From assembly GCF_000746845.1 (NCBI RefSeq), contig NZ_KN050846.1:1814963-1878962 (forward strand): a DNA stretch of 64,000 bases. Reading direction: 5' to 3'. Position 1 is the first letter of the stretch. Each line of letters opens with the position of its first letter. This DNA is from Altibacter lentus (GTDB taxonomy: Bacteria; Bacteroidota; Bacteroidia; Flavobacteriales; Flavobacteriaceae). The position numbers and the translations under genes were made by a program. Shown here piece after piece: positions 54,633-63,231 of this stretch. The notes under the pieces were generated by a model. It was not told where the DNA came from. It searched no databases and saw only the letters and a list, made by a program, of their open reading frames with translations.

Positions 54633-55640
54633 TTAAATAAAACTTCGGAAAATCGTGTAGCGCAACAACAGTTCAAAAAACAGCAATCCAAAGGCTAACA
54701 GGGCCAATGGTCTAAATTTTTCGTCGTAGTTACGGTATTTGAATTCCTCTATATCTGTCTTTTCTAATTTATTGATCTCTTCGTAGATCTCCTCCAGTTT
54801 GGAAGTACTTGTTGCTCTAAAATACTGTCCCCCCGTGGTTTTGGCTATTTCCTTTAAAAGTTCTTCATCGATCTCCACCTGTACGCTACCGTATTGAAAG
54901 CTGCCGTCTGGCCGGATCCCGATGGGAGACTGGGCCATGCCGTTGGTCCCCAATCCAATTGTGTACACTTTTATACCAAATTCAACAGCCAATTCGCTAG
55001 CGATCTTTGGATCGATCACCCCGCTGTTATTCACTCCATCGGTGAGAAGAATGATGACCTTGCTTTTAGCACGACTATCTTTTAAACGGTTCACTGCGGT
55101 TCCCAGTCCCATTCCAATGGCAGTTCCGCCCTCTATTATGGTATTATACTTTATACTGCTTAAAGACGAAAGTACAATGCTCTTGTCACTGGTTAAGGGC
55201 GTCTTTGTAAAACTTTCGCCCGCGTATTCTACCAAGCCTATACGGTCGTTGGGGCGGTCATTGATAAATCTAGCAGCGACTGTCTTTAGAGCTTCCAGCC
55301 GATTAGGCCGCAGGTCTCTGGCCAACATACTCGCAGAAACATCAATGGCAATGACAATATCAATTCCTTTGGTGGTCTTTATGCGGGTAGACTCGTCCAC
55401 TGTTCTAGGGCGGGTCATGGCAATGATGATGGCGGCCAAGGCGATCATTCTAAGAATGAAAAGCAAGGGTCGCAGTCGTGCAAGCCAATTTTTACTGGTT
55501 TTAAACCCTTTGATGCTTGAAATATGTAAAGCTGCATTTTGCTGTTTACGCTTCCATAGATACCATCCTATCAATAAAGGCAGAAGCAATAAAAGCCAAA
55601 AGAACTGCGGATTTACAAACTCGAAATTATTCCCCATCAT
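54633..55640 (-). CDS. batA: BatA von Willebrand factor A protein
   Basis: 335 aa. It has the same layout as BatB: membrane helices near 10-30 and 55-75, VWA domain with DVSASMLARDL near residue 95 and LTDGVNNSGV near 200, and a C-terminal helix. BatA and BatB are paralogues from an old duplication. Its ATG overlaps the stop of the upstream gene (ATGA). Confidence 0.92.
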   Translation of the reverse strand: MMGNNFEFVNPQFFWLLLLLPLLIGWYLWKRKQQNAALHISSIKGFKTSKNWLARLRPLLFILRMIALAAIIIAMTRPRTVDESTRIKTTKGIDIVIAIDVSASMLARDLRPNRLEALKTVAARFINDRPNDRIGLVEYAGESFTKTPLTSDKSIVLSSLSSIKYNTIIEGGTAIGMGLGTAVNRLKDSRAKSKVIILLTDGVNNSGVIDPKIASELAVEFGIKVYTIGLGTNGMAQSPIGIRPDGSFQYGSVQVEIDEELLKEIAKTTGGQYFRATSTSKLEEIYEEINKLEKTDIEEFKYRNYDEKFRPLALLAFGLLFFELLLRYTIFRSFI

Positions 55641-57289
55641 GACGCTCCCTCCATAATTTCTAGTTCTACAGATCGCACGATGCGTTCTTTCATCTTTTCG
55701 GCATGTTTGAGATCCTTCTCATAGATTATCGTAATGATCTGCAGTCCCTTGTTTTGTTTGAACAACAGCATTTCGTATTCAATTTTCTTATCCTTTTTAT
55801 CCGATAATTCAAATTCGCCGTATGCCTTAAGTCCTGTGATGCCTTTATCTGTGGAAAATTCTTCGGTCTTGGTGACAATATTGATCCCTCCCAGAGCTTC
55901 GATTCCTTTTAACCCCCCTTCTAAGGCCACATCCAGATCCATGTCCTCATCTTCTATCATTTTTGAATTGTAAGTAGTTGTGTTTACAGAAATATAGAAA
56001 ACATCTTTGTTGCCAAACTCAAAATACTGAGAAGCACTCACGACATCCTTCACCTCATCGGGTACAGACAGTTCTTTACGAACCAATACCTCCGGTGTTT
56101 CTATAATGACAGCAGGGTTGCCATACTCACTTTTTATCCACCGCCCCTTGGCCAGTTCGCTCATTTCAGTACCAAAGAGGTTTTCCCACATGGTTCCCCA
56201 TCCCTGTGTAACTCCACTCACCGTGATGGTCACCAAGACTACCATGACAGCAATCCCAATAAGTCGTTTTCTCTTTCTGGATCTCGCTTCTTTTCTTGCA
56301 GCCTCGGCATAGGCCTCGTTGCGCAGCAGTTCTTCTTCCGAAGGTTCAGGGATCACCTCATGGGTCTCGGTAATGATAGATTCTATCGTTTTCCTGTCGG
56401 CTTCGGCTTGTCCCGTAGCTTGTTGCATCTTCGCAAACTTTACAAGATCGGCTCGTTTTAATACGTCATCCAGATGCTTGATCGTTTCAGTGTCGAAATC
56501 AAAATGTCCTGCATCCTTGTGCAACTGAAGGCGCGCGATCAGCTCGTCACTCGTACTTTCCAGAGCCGCATCATCTACTTCCCGATCGAGATACCGCTTA
56601 ACGATCTCGGTAAGTTGCGAATAGTATTCTTTGGATCTGTTTTGCTTCAGAAGATCGGAATGATCCAACGCTTTTAAAGCTACGATTGCCTCTTCATACG
56701 GAGGAAGTTGTTTTACTTCGGCCTCTTTCCTTTTTTTTCTTCGGAAGAACACATAGCCCAAAACCGCAAGTAAAAGTAAAAACGGAAGCAGCCAATACAA
56801 GACTTTCAGAAAATCGTAGGGTGCATCTGCTACATCCATGGCCGGTTTGATGTCGAACATCTTTTGCTGGGTGGTATCTACCGCAACATCCCGAACTTCA
56901 ATACGAAGGGAGTCGGTTGCAGCTGTCCTTTCGTTAATAACCACCCGCTGTGGAGGTATGGTATACGATCCCGAATCGAATTGGGTAAGTCCATACTTTT
57001 TTATGAGCCTGTATTTTGCCTGTTCGTAAGTAGTGTCGATCTTATAGGATTCAATCACCTCCAAGGGCAGGAAGGTTTGTCCTTTGGGAAATACCACCAG
57101 ATCGGTGGTGTCTGCAACCACTTCGATGGTGTATTGAATCTCCTCGCCTATTTTAATGGAAGTGCTATCTACAGAAGACCGAACTTGAGCCGAAACATTT
57201 TGTGCCGTGATCCACAGAAGGACACATAAGAAAGCCCGAAGGATGTTTCGGGACAATTCATGTTTTATATGGAGTGTTCCTCTTGTCAT
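55637..57289 (-). CDS. Bat-operon BatD-like/DUF4381-type membrane protein
   Basis: 550 aa. Signal peptide (about 1-35), an Ig-like domain resembling the BatD start (VRSSVDSTSIKIGEEIQYTIEVVADTTD), a membrane helix near 165 (YWLLPFLLLLAVLGYVFF), a helical region with YSQLTEIVKRYLDREVDDAALESTSDELI, typical of the DUF4381-like proteins in this operon, then a second helix near 350 (RLIGIAVMVVLVTITVSGV). The rest (residues 380-550) is not recognised. The position between DUF58 and batA matches other Bacteroidetes. It has a 4-base overlap with batA and follows DUF58 without a gap. Confidence 0.8.
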   Translation of the reverse strand: MTRGTLHIKHELSRNILRAFLCVLLWITAQNVSAQVRSSVDSTSIKIGEEIQYTIEVVADTTDLVVFPKGQTFLPLEVIESYKIDTTYEQAKYRLIKKYGLTQFDSGSYTIPPQRVVINERTAATDSLRIEVRDVAVDTTQQKMFDIKPAMDVADAPYDFLKVLYWLLPFLLLLAVLGYVFFRRKKRKEAEVKQLPPYEEAIVALKALDHSDLLKQNRSKEYYSQLTEIVKRYLDREVDDAALESTSDELIARLQLHKDAGHFDFDTETIKHLDDVLKRADLVKFAKMQQATGQAEADRKTIESIITETHEVIPEPSEEELLRNEAYAEAARKEARSRKRKRLIGIAVMVVLVTITVSGVTQGWGTMWENLFGTEMSELAKGRWIKSEYGNPAVIIETPEVLVRKELSVPDEVKDVVSASQYFEFGNKDVFYISVNTTTYNSKMIEDEDMDLDVALEGGLKGIEALGGINIVTKTEEFSTDKGITGLKAYGEFELSDKKDKKIEYEMLLFKQNKGLQIITIIYEKDLKHAEKMKERIVRSVELEIMEGAS

Positions 57290-58153
57290 TTAGCGTCGCT
57301 TGAAATAGCCTAATAATTTTTTTACATAACTTTCATCTACCCGGCAACTCAATGCACCTGCGCCACTTTTCAGAAAAGCGTCTTCAAAATACGCTACGCG
57401 ATCTCTGTGATAAGTGTAATAAGAATTGCGTACGGCTTTAGACGCAGTATTCACCCAAAGGTGTTCTCCGGTCTCTTCATCCCGCATGTTCACCATCCCT
57501 AGATTAGGAATGAACTCCTCATGCTTGTCATAAACGCGTATCCCGGTAACATCATGTTTGCCCGCCACGATCTTTAAGGTGTCCTTATAACCATCGGTAA
57601 TGAAATCGGACAGAACAAACACAATGGCCTTTTTTTTCATCACGTTTGTTAAATACTTAAGTGCCTGAGCGAGGTCGGTCTTTTTGCTTTGAGGTTTGAA
57701 CTCCAGTAGTTCCCGTATGATACGCAGGACATGCGACTTTCCTTTTTTAGGAGGAATGAACAATTCTATGGTATCTGAAAACAGGATAAGTCCTATTTTG
57801 TCATTGTTCTGCATTGCAGAAAATGCAAGGGTAGCGGCGATTTCGGTTACGATCTCATTTTTAAACTGCGTATCCGTTCCGAAGAATTCAGAACCGCTAA
57901 TGTCGGCCAAGAGCATCATGGTAAGTTCCCGCTCCTCTTCGAAGACCTTTACAAAGGGCTCGTTATAACGTGCCGTTACATTCCAGTCTATATTGCGCAC
58001 ATCGTCTCCAAACTGATACTGCCGCACTTCGCTAAAGGTCATCCCTCGCCCCTTAAAGGTACTGTGATACTCGCCACCAAAGACGTGGTCGCTAAGCCGA
58101 CGTGTTTTGATCTCGATCTTTCGTACTTTTTTAAGAAGCTCTTTCGTGTCCAT
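57290..58153 (-). CDS. DUF58 domain protein
   Basis: 287 aa. DUF58 core GEYHSTFKGRGMTFSEVRQYQFGDDVRNIDWNVTARYNEPFVKVFEEER near residues 27-76, then a degenerate VWA-like domain (MMLLADISGSEFFG; VFVLSDFITDGYKD). Always paired with MoxR ATPase in Bat operons; thought to recruit the ATPase's client proteins. Soluble. It lies about 100 bases downstream of moxR and abuts the next gene. Confidence 0.92.
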   Translation of the reverse strand: MDTKELLKKVRKIEIKTRRLSDHVFGGEYHSTFKGRGMTFSEVRQYQFGDDVRNIDWNVTARYNEPFVKVFEEERELTMMLLADISGSEFFGTDTQFKNEIVTEIAATLAFSAMQNNDKIGLILFSDTIELFIPPKKGKSHVLRIIRELLEFKPQSKKTDLAQALKYLTNVMKKKAIVFVLSDFITDGYKDTLKIVAGKHDVTGIRVYDKHEEFIPNLGMVNMRDEETGEHLWVNTASKAVRNSYYTYHRDRVAYFEDAFLKSGAGALSCRVDESYVKKLLGYFKRR

Positions 58154-58256
58154 TTTCTTTCGTAAGCGGTTGGAGGTGCTTATTGGTGGTTCTATAATCC
58201 ATCATAAAATAGCAATTGGAAAAACTGCCTGCCGAAGTCCGGTCTTGAATTACCTG

Positions 58257-59261
58257 CTACGGTACTTCGATCTCGTTTACGATCTTATTGATGATGTCTT
58301 CCGAAGTGATATTCTCTGCTTCAGCTTCATAGGTGATCCCTATACGGTGACGTAATACATCGTGAACAACGGCACGAACATCTTCGGGAATCACGTATCC
58401 GCGGCGTTTTATGAAGGCATAGCATTTTGCAGCCATGGCCAGATTGATACTTCCCCGAGGAGAAGCCCCAAAACTAATAAGTGGTTTCAGGTCGGAGAGC
58501 CTATAATTTTCGGGAGTACGTGTCGCAAAAATGATATCGAGAATGTATTTTTCAATTTTTTCATCCATATAGACCTCACGAACCGATGCCTGTGCTCTTT
58601 TTATTTGTTCGAGTGTTACTACCGGATTTATGGTCTCATATCCTTCCTTTAGATTTTGGCGAATAATAAGTTGCTCTTCGGCTATCTGTGGATATTTAAT
58701 GACCGTTTTCAACATGAATCTGTCTACTTGCGCTTCGGGCAAGGGATAGGTTCCTTCCTGTTCAATGGGGTTTTGAGTTGCCATTACAAGAAAAGGCCTG
58801 TCTAAGGTAAATGTGGTCTCCCCTATGGTAACCTGTTTCTCCTGCATGGCCTCAAGTAAGGCCGATTGTACCTTCGCAGGAGCACGGTTGATCTCGTCGG
58901 CAAGTACAAAATTGGCAAAAATGGGTCCTTTCTTTATGCTGAAGTCATTGAGCTTCATATTGTAGATCAAAGTTCCCACCACATCTGCGGGAAGCAGATC
59001 GGGCGTAAACTGGATGCGACTGAACGAGCCGTGTACAGCTTTGGACAGACTGTTAATTGCTAAAGTCTTTGCCAGCCCGGGTACTCCTTCCAGCAGGATA
59101 TGACCTTGACCAAGCAAACCGATGAGCAATCGCTCCACCATGTGTTTTTGACCTATAATTACTTTGTTGATCTCTAAGGACAGGATGTCGACAAAAGCAC
59201 TTTCCTTCTCAATTTTCTCATTCAATGCGCCAATATCCATGGCAGTATTTGTTTGTTCCAT
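58257..59261 (-). CDS. MoxR-family AAA ATPase
   Basis: 334 aa from ATG 59261. Walker A EGVPGLAKT near residue 53, Walker B VLADEINRAPAKVQSALLEAM near 115-130, sensor 1 MATQNPIEQEGTYPLPEAQ near 155 and a conserved arginine-finger region follow. MoxR ATPases act as chaperone-like activators of VWA proteins, here of BatA/BatB and DUF58. First gene of the Bat operon. Confidence 0.93.
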   Translation of the reverse strand: MEQTNTAMDIGALNEKIEKESAFVDILSLEINKVIIGQKHMVERLLIGLLGQGHILLEGVPGLAKTLAINSLSKAVHGSFSRIQFTPDLLPADVVGTLIYNMKLNDFSIKKGPIFANFVLADEINRAPAKVQSALLEAMQEKQVTIGETTFTLDRPFLVMATQNPIEQEGTYPLPEAQVDRFMLKTVIKYPQIAEEQLIIRQNLKEGYETINPVVTLEQIKRAQASVREVYMDEKIEKYILDIIFATRTPENYRLSDLKPLISFGASPRGSINLAMAAKCYAFIKRRGYVIPEDVRAVVHDVLRHRIGITYEAEAENITSEDIINKIVNEIEVP

Positions 59262-59357
59262 ACTCAAAAATCTAGCGGTATATATCTGGTTTCTAACAAC
59301 CACGCAAATTGGAGATTTCTGTATAAAAATCCTGTTAATAATTGGTTAAAATAAATA

Positions 59358-59382
59358 AAGGGGAAATATGTTATTTCCCCTT
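59358..59382 (-). terminator. Terminator after the 129-aa gene
   Basis: AAGGGGAAAT/ATTTCCCCTT perfect 10-bp stem with 5-base loop. It separates the gene at 59405-59794 from moxR. Confidence 0.8.
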
Positions 59383-59404
59383 GTCTTCTTAGTATTTCCT
59401 ATTG

Positions 59405-59794
59405 TTATTCCAAAGTTACGGTTCCTAGTGCGGTAACTTCTCCGGTGCGAATTTCTACGTCTTTAAAAGTATAGGTCTTTATTTCATCTTTTGAGAGTGC
59501 TTTTATGATGATGTCGTAGATTCCCGCATCGAATCCATTAATAAAGAATTCTCCGTTGGAATCGGCCATTCCAATAATTTTCTCTTCCCCGTTGGAACCT
59601 TTGATCACAACCTGAGCATCGGGCGCTATTATGCTTCCCAAAATGGCTCCGTCTGTGGGAGTGTCCTCTTCATTAGCTGGTACTCGCTCTATGCTATTAT
59701 CTTCTTCTGAAAGAAATTCACTTTTTGCAAAGTCGAATACATTTACCGCAACTACAATAAATGTAAGTGCTATAAGGTTGAATATAAATTTCAT
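59405..59794 (-). CDS. Small exported protein with carboxypeptidase-regulatory-like fold
   Basis: 129 aa. Hydrophobic signal (FIFNLIALTFIVVAVNVF) and an acidic linker, then an about 80-residue Ig-like domain (AILGSIIAPDAQVVIKGSNGEEKIIGMADSNGEFFINGFDAGIYDIIIKA) typical of carboxypeptidase-regulatory or Cna-B modules. It probably resides in the periplasm or on the surface; no partner identified. Single gene with its own terminator. Confidence 0.75.
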   Translation of the reverse strand: MKFIFNLIALTFIVVAVNVFDFAKSEFLSEEDNSIERVPANEEDTPTDGAILGSIIAPDAQVVIKGSNGEEKIIGMADSNGEFFINGFDAGIYDIIIKALSKDEIKTYTFKDVEIRTGEVTALGTVTLE

Positions 59795-59990
59795 GGCTTT
59801 ATCTTTTAGGTTATGGGTGTTATCCCGTCATTGTGATCTTCATAATCTTCGCTACAACAGCAAGACAGGTATAAAATTAACTCCATATGGGGTTTATCGC
59901 TCGGTCGTTAACAATGATTAACTCTGCATTTAACTGCCAATTAACTTTAAAAAATGTTAAAGAAATTTTACATTTAGGAAAAAATTGAGC

Positions 59991-60752
59991 ATGAAACATA
60001 AAACAGCACTTATCACGGGAGCCACATCGGGAATTGGTCTTGCGACCGCCCGGCTCTTTGCCAGAAATGGTGTACATCTAATTCTCTGTGGGAGACGCAC
60101 AGACCGTTTAAAAGAGATCGCTTCAGAAGTGGGCAAACACACTCAGGTTCATCTTCTGTCTTTCGATGTTCGTAATAAAAACGACGTTTTTGAATTGCTA
60201 GGGTCCCTTCCGCATCCTTTTTCAGAAATAGATTTCCTTATCAACAATGCGGGAAACGCACACGGGCTTGATCCCATTCAGGATGGGAATACAGAAGATT
60301 GGGACGCTATGCTGGATATTAATGTAAAGGGATTGCTTTATGTAAGCAAGGCTATCCTCCCGAAAATGATCGAACGAGGTACAGGCCATATTATCAATAT
60401 CGGGTCTACCGCCGGGAAAGAGGTGTATCCCAAAGGCAATGTATACTGTGCAAGCAAACATGCGGTGGATGCCATTAATCAAGGGATGCGGTTAGATCTC
60501 AATGGTACAGGAATAAAGGTAGGGGCTATCAATCCGGGTTTGGTAGCGACCGAGTTCAGCGAAGTACGGTTCAAGGGAAATACGTCACGCGCCGAAAATG
60601 TTTACAAAGGATTTACGCCCTTACAAGCAGAAGACATTGCTGAAGTTATTTGGTTTGCAATCACCCGACCACCTCACGTCAACATCGCAGATCTTACCGT
60701 AATGTGTCTGGACCAGGCCAGTAGCACAATTGTAAATAAGCGGCAAGAATAA
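59991..60752 (+). CDS. Short-chain dehydrogenase/reductase (YdfG-like)
   Basis: 253 aa classical SDR: TGATSGIGLATARLF near residue 8-22 (NADP site), NNAGNAHG near 87, and the YCASKHA catalytic Tyr-x-x-x-Lys near 152. Resembles YdfG serine/3-hydroxy-acid dehydrogenases (VGAINPGLVATEFSEVRFKG); substrate not proven. Start at ATG 59991; an in-frame TTG at 59985 is less likely. Confidence 0.9.
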   Translation: MKHKTALITGATSGIGLATARLFARNGVHLILCGRRTDRLKEIASEVGKHTQVHLLSFDVRNKNDVFELLGSLPHPFSEIDFLINNAGNAHGLDPIQDGNTEDWDAMLDINVKGLLYVSKAILPKMIERGTGHIINIGSTAGKEVYPKGNVYCASKHAVDAINQGMRLDLNGTGIKVGAINPGLVATEFSEVRFKGNTSRAENVYKGFTPLQAEDIAEVIWFAITRPPHVNIADLTVMCLDQASSTIVNKRQE

Positions 60753-60793
60753 CTTTTAAATGTTACGCTGCAGCGAGTAAACACATATTTCCA

Positions 60794-61930
60794 ATGATCA
60801 ACAAACGCCTCTTAATTAAAAATCTACTTGCTCATAACGATGAGAGCAGTTTTTATGACAAGAAGCGAAGCATCGATCTGGGAAGCAAAGAAGGCAAGGC
60901 GAAGTTTTTAAAGCATATTTGTGCATTAAGCAATAGTAACCCAAAGAACAATTCGTACATAGTAATTGGGGTCGAGGATGAGACCAACGAGATCCGTGGC
61001 GTGGATTTCTTTGACGATAGTAAGATCCAAAACCTGGTTAATGCGTACCTTACCCATGCGCCATTAATAGTCTACGAAAATGTTGCCTTTCCTCATTTGC
61101 CCGAAGACAAAGTGGTTGGATTGGTCACGATACGACCCAACGGAAAAATTACCTCGTTGCGCAAGAATATTTGGAAGTATTGGGGCGGCTCCATTTTTTT
61201 ACGTGATGGCAGTATCTCAATGCCAAAAAATTTTGACATTGTGATCGAGGACGTCAATTCCGAGATCGTGAACTCTATAGAGACCAATGCACAAAACAAC
61301 ATCGAACTAACACTTGATGGGGTCATCGATTTCATTAATCATCGTCATGCCGACCTGGAATCGCATTACAAAGTGTTTAAAGAGCTTTTTGTGGTGTGCT
61401 GGGCAGGTTACACAAAACAGGTAAAAGAGAACACCTATTACTCCAGAGTAGACATAGAATTGATCAATGAGCAGGTTCGACTGTTCTATTCGGCATTGGA
61501 TGAGGTGAGTATTGTCTATTCTGAAGACGAGTTCAAGATCACAGAGTATGTTCACTTAGGCTTGAACAATCAATTTAAATACTATCCTTTGGAAGAGGTG
61601 ACAATAACCTTCAAAGAAAACGGTTCGCACCAGATCGACTCCAAACTTATTTTTGAACCCCCGCGCTTTAACAAGAAAACCCTGTTTCACATCTACAATG
61701 CAAACAATGCCTTGCTTCGGAAGCTTCAGAAGAAGATACCTTTATCTCCTTCCGAAGAGAAAGATCTGCAAAGTTTACCGGCAACCTATCTTATATGTTA
61801 TCTGAATGATTTTAGCGATGCCAAGGAAAAATTATACGAAGCCAAAGATTATTTGAAACAAATTAATGGAAATGTATACCAATCGTTTAAGGAAACAGTT
61901 CGAATCCTTCGGAAGGTAAAGTACAGTTAA
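60794..61930 (+). CDS. AlbA_2 (Schlafen-like) domain protein
   Basis: 378 aa. The N-terminal part resembles the AlbA_2/Schlafen-type putative nucleic-acid-binding domain (SKEGKAKFLKHICALSNSNPKNNSYIVIGVEDETNEIRGVDFFDDSKIQNLVNAYLTHAP, residues 30-90). The rest (about 170-378) is an uncharacterised, helix-rich region. No ATPase or HTH motif is visible. Soluble. A role in regulation or nucleic-acid sensing is only an inference from the domain. It follows the SDR gene by 41 bases. Confidence 0.7.
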   Translation: MINKRLLIKNLLAHNDESSFYDKKRSIDLGSKEGKAKFLKHICALSNSNPKNNSYIVIGVEDETNEIRGVDFFDDSKIQNLVNAYLTHAPLIVYENVAFPHLPEDKVVGLVTIRPNGKITSLRKNIWKYWGGSIFLRDGSISMPKNFDIVIEDVNSEIVNSIETNAQNNIELTLDGVIDFINHRHADLESHYKVFKELFVVCWAGYTKQVKENTYYSRVDIELINEQVRLFYSALDEVSIVYSEDEFKITEYVHLGLNNQFKYYPLEEVTITFKENGSHQIDSKLIFEPPRFNKKTLFHIYNANNALLRKLQKKIPLSPSEEKDLQSLPATYLICYLNDFSDAKEKLYEAKDYLKQINGNVYQSFKETVRILRKVKYS

Positions 61931-61987
61931 CCTTTGTTGCATTGAAATTTCCTATCTTTAATCACCAACTTTAAAAGCAAGACTCTC

Positions 61988-63121
61988 ATGGGCATTTTCG
62001 ACAAGATCAAAGAAAAATTAAGTCACGAATTTATTGATATCATTGAGTGGCTGGATTATACCGATGACACGATTTGTCATCGCTTTGAACGCTACCAGAA
62101 CGAAATAAAGAACAACGCTAAACTTATAGTCCGTGAAGGACAGACGGCCGTTTTTGTGAACGAAGGACAACTTGCCGATGTCTTTAAACCGGGTACCTAT
62201 ACGTTGAACACTCAAAACCTTCCTATCCTAACCACGCTTAAAGGTTGGAAATACGGTTTTGACAGTCCGTTCAAAGCAGAAGTTTACTTTGTAAACACTC
62301 ACCTCTTCACAGATGAAAAGTGGGGGACAAAGAACCCAATTACACTTCAGGATGAACGCTTCGGTTTGGTTGAAATACGGGCCTTTGGAACCTACGCCTT
62401 CCGAATTGACGATGCAGGTAAATTTATCGTCGACATTGTTGGTACCGACAATAACTTTACCAATTTTGAGATCAATGAACATTTAAAGAGTTTGATCGCC
62501 ACTCGTTTCACAGATACAGTAGGCCAAGCCAATCTGCCCATCGAACTTTACGCGGCAAATACAACCGAACTTTCCGAAACCTGCAAAGAAGTGATGCAAC
62601 CGGAATTTAAGAGTGTTGGTATTTCACTGGAAAAATTCTACATCGAAAATGTTTCCATGCCCGAAGATCTCAAAAAGGAGATCTTTGAATACAGCCGTAT
62701 CGACAAGCTGGATCTTGACAAATTGACCAAATTTAAAACCGCTAAGGCGATCGAGGCTGCAGCTGCAAACGAAGGAGGAACCGCCGGCGCCGGAATGGGT
62801 ATGGGGATGGGGTTCGTGCTCGCACAGCAAATGGGTGGAATGATGAACCCGCAAATAGGAGGGCAACAACAAGTTCCCATGCAACAAGGGGGCGCTATGC
62901 CGCCGCCAATGCCGGCTTCGGTGCAATACTACTATGCCAGCAACGGCCAGCAGGCCGGGCCTGTCTCTTTTGAACAATTAAAAACTTTATTCGCCAACCG
63001 CACCGTGAATAAAGATACGCTTGTGTGGAAACAGGGAATGCAAAACTGGACAGCGTTAAGCGAAGTGGAAGAACTGAAAGCTTTCTTGGGCGGAAATACG
63101 CCACCGCCCCTACCGGGATAA
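61988..63121 (+). CDS. SPFH-domain protein with C-terminal GYF_2 domain
   Basis: 377 aa. It is the soluble SPFH group related to the "virion core protein"/YdjI family: FERYQNEIKNNAKLIVREGQTAVFVNEGQLADVFKPGTYTL near residues 35-75, ARFTD... strands to about 240, an Ala-rich helix (AKAIEAAAANEGG), a Gly/Met-rich linker with MGMGMG, then a GYF_2 domain (YYYASNGQQAGPVSFEQLKTLFANRTVNKDTLVWKQGMQNW) at about 310-365. A TATCTTTA element (61953-61960) precedes it. Possible membrane-associated scaffolding with the following zinc-ribbon protein. Confidence 0.85.
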   Translation: MGIFDKIKEKLSHEFIDIIEWLDYTDDTICHRFERYQNEIKNNAKLIVREGQTAVFVNEGQLADVFKPGTYTLNTQNLPILTTLKGWKYGFDSPFKAEVYFVNTHLFTDEKWGTKNPITLQDERFGLVEIRAFGTYAFRIDDAGKFIVDIVGTDNNFTNFEINEHLKSLIATRFTDTVGQANLPIELYAANTTELSETCKEVMQPEFKSVGISLEKFYIENVSMPEDLKKEIFEYSRIDKLDLDKLTKFKTAKAIEAAAANEGGTAGAGMGMGMGFVLAQQMGGMMNPQIGGQQQVPMQQGGAMPPPMPASVQYYYASNGQQAGPVSFEQLKTLFANRTVNKDTLVWKQGMQNWTALSEVEELKAFLGGNTPPPLPG

Positions 63122-63231
63122 TAATTGATGGTTATACTGTTCCAAAGGCATATTGGGTAGGAATCACAAACGTGATACAATCATTTGTTTACCTATCCAT
63201 GATGCCTGCGGAGACGTTCTCTAAAAAGTAA

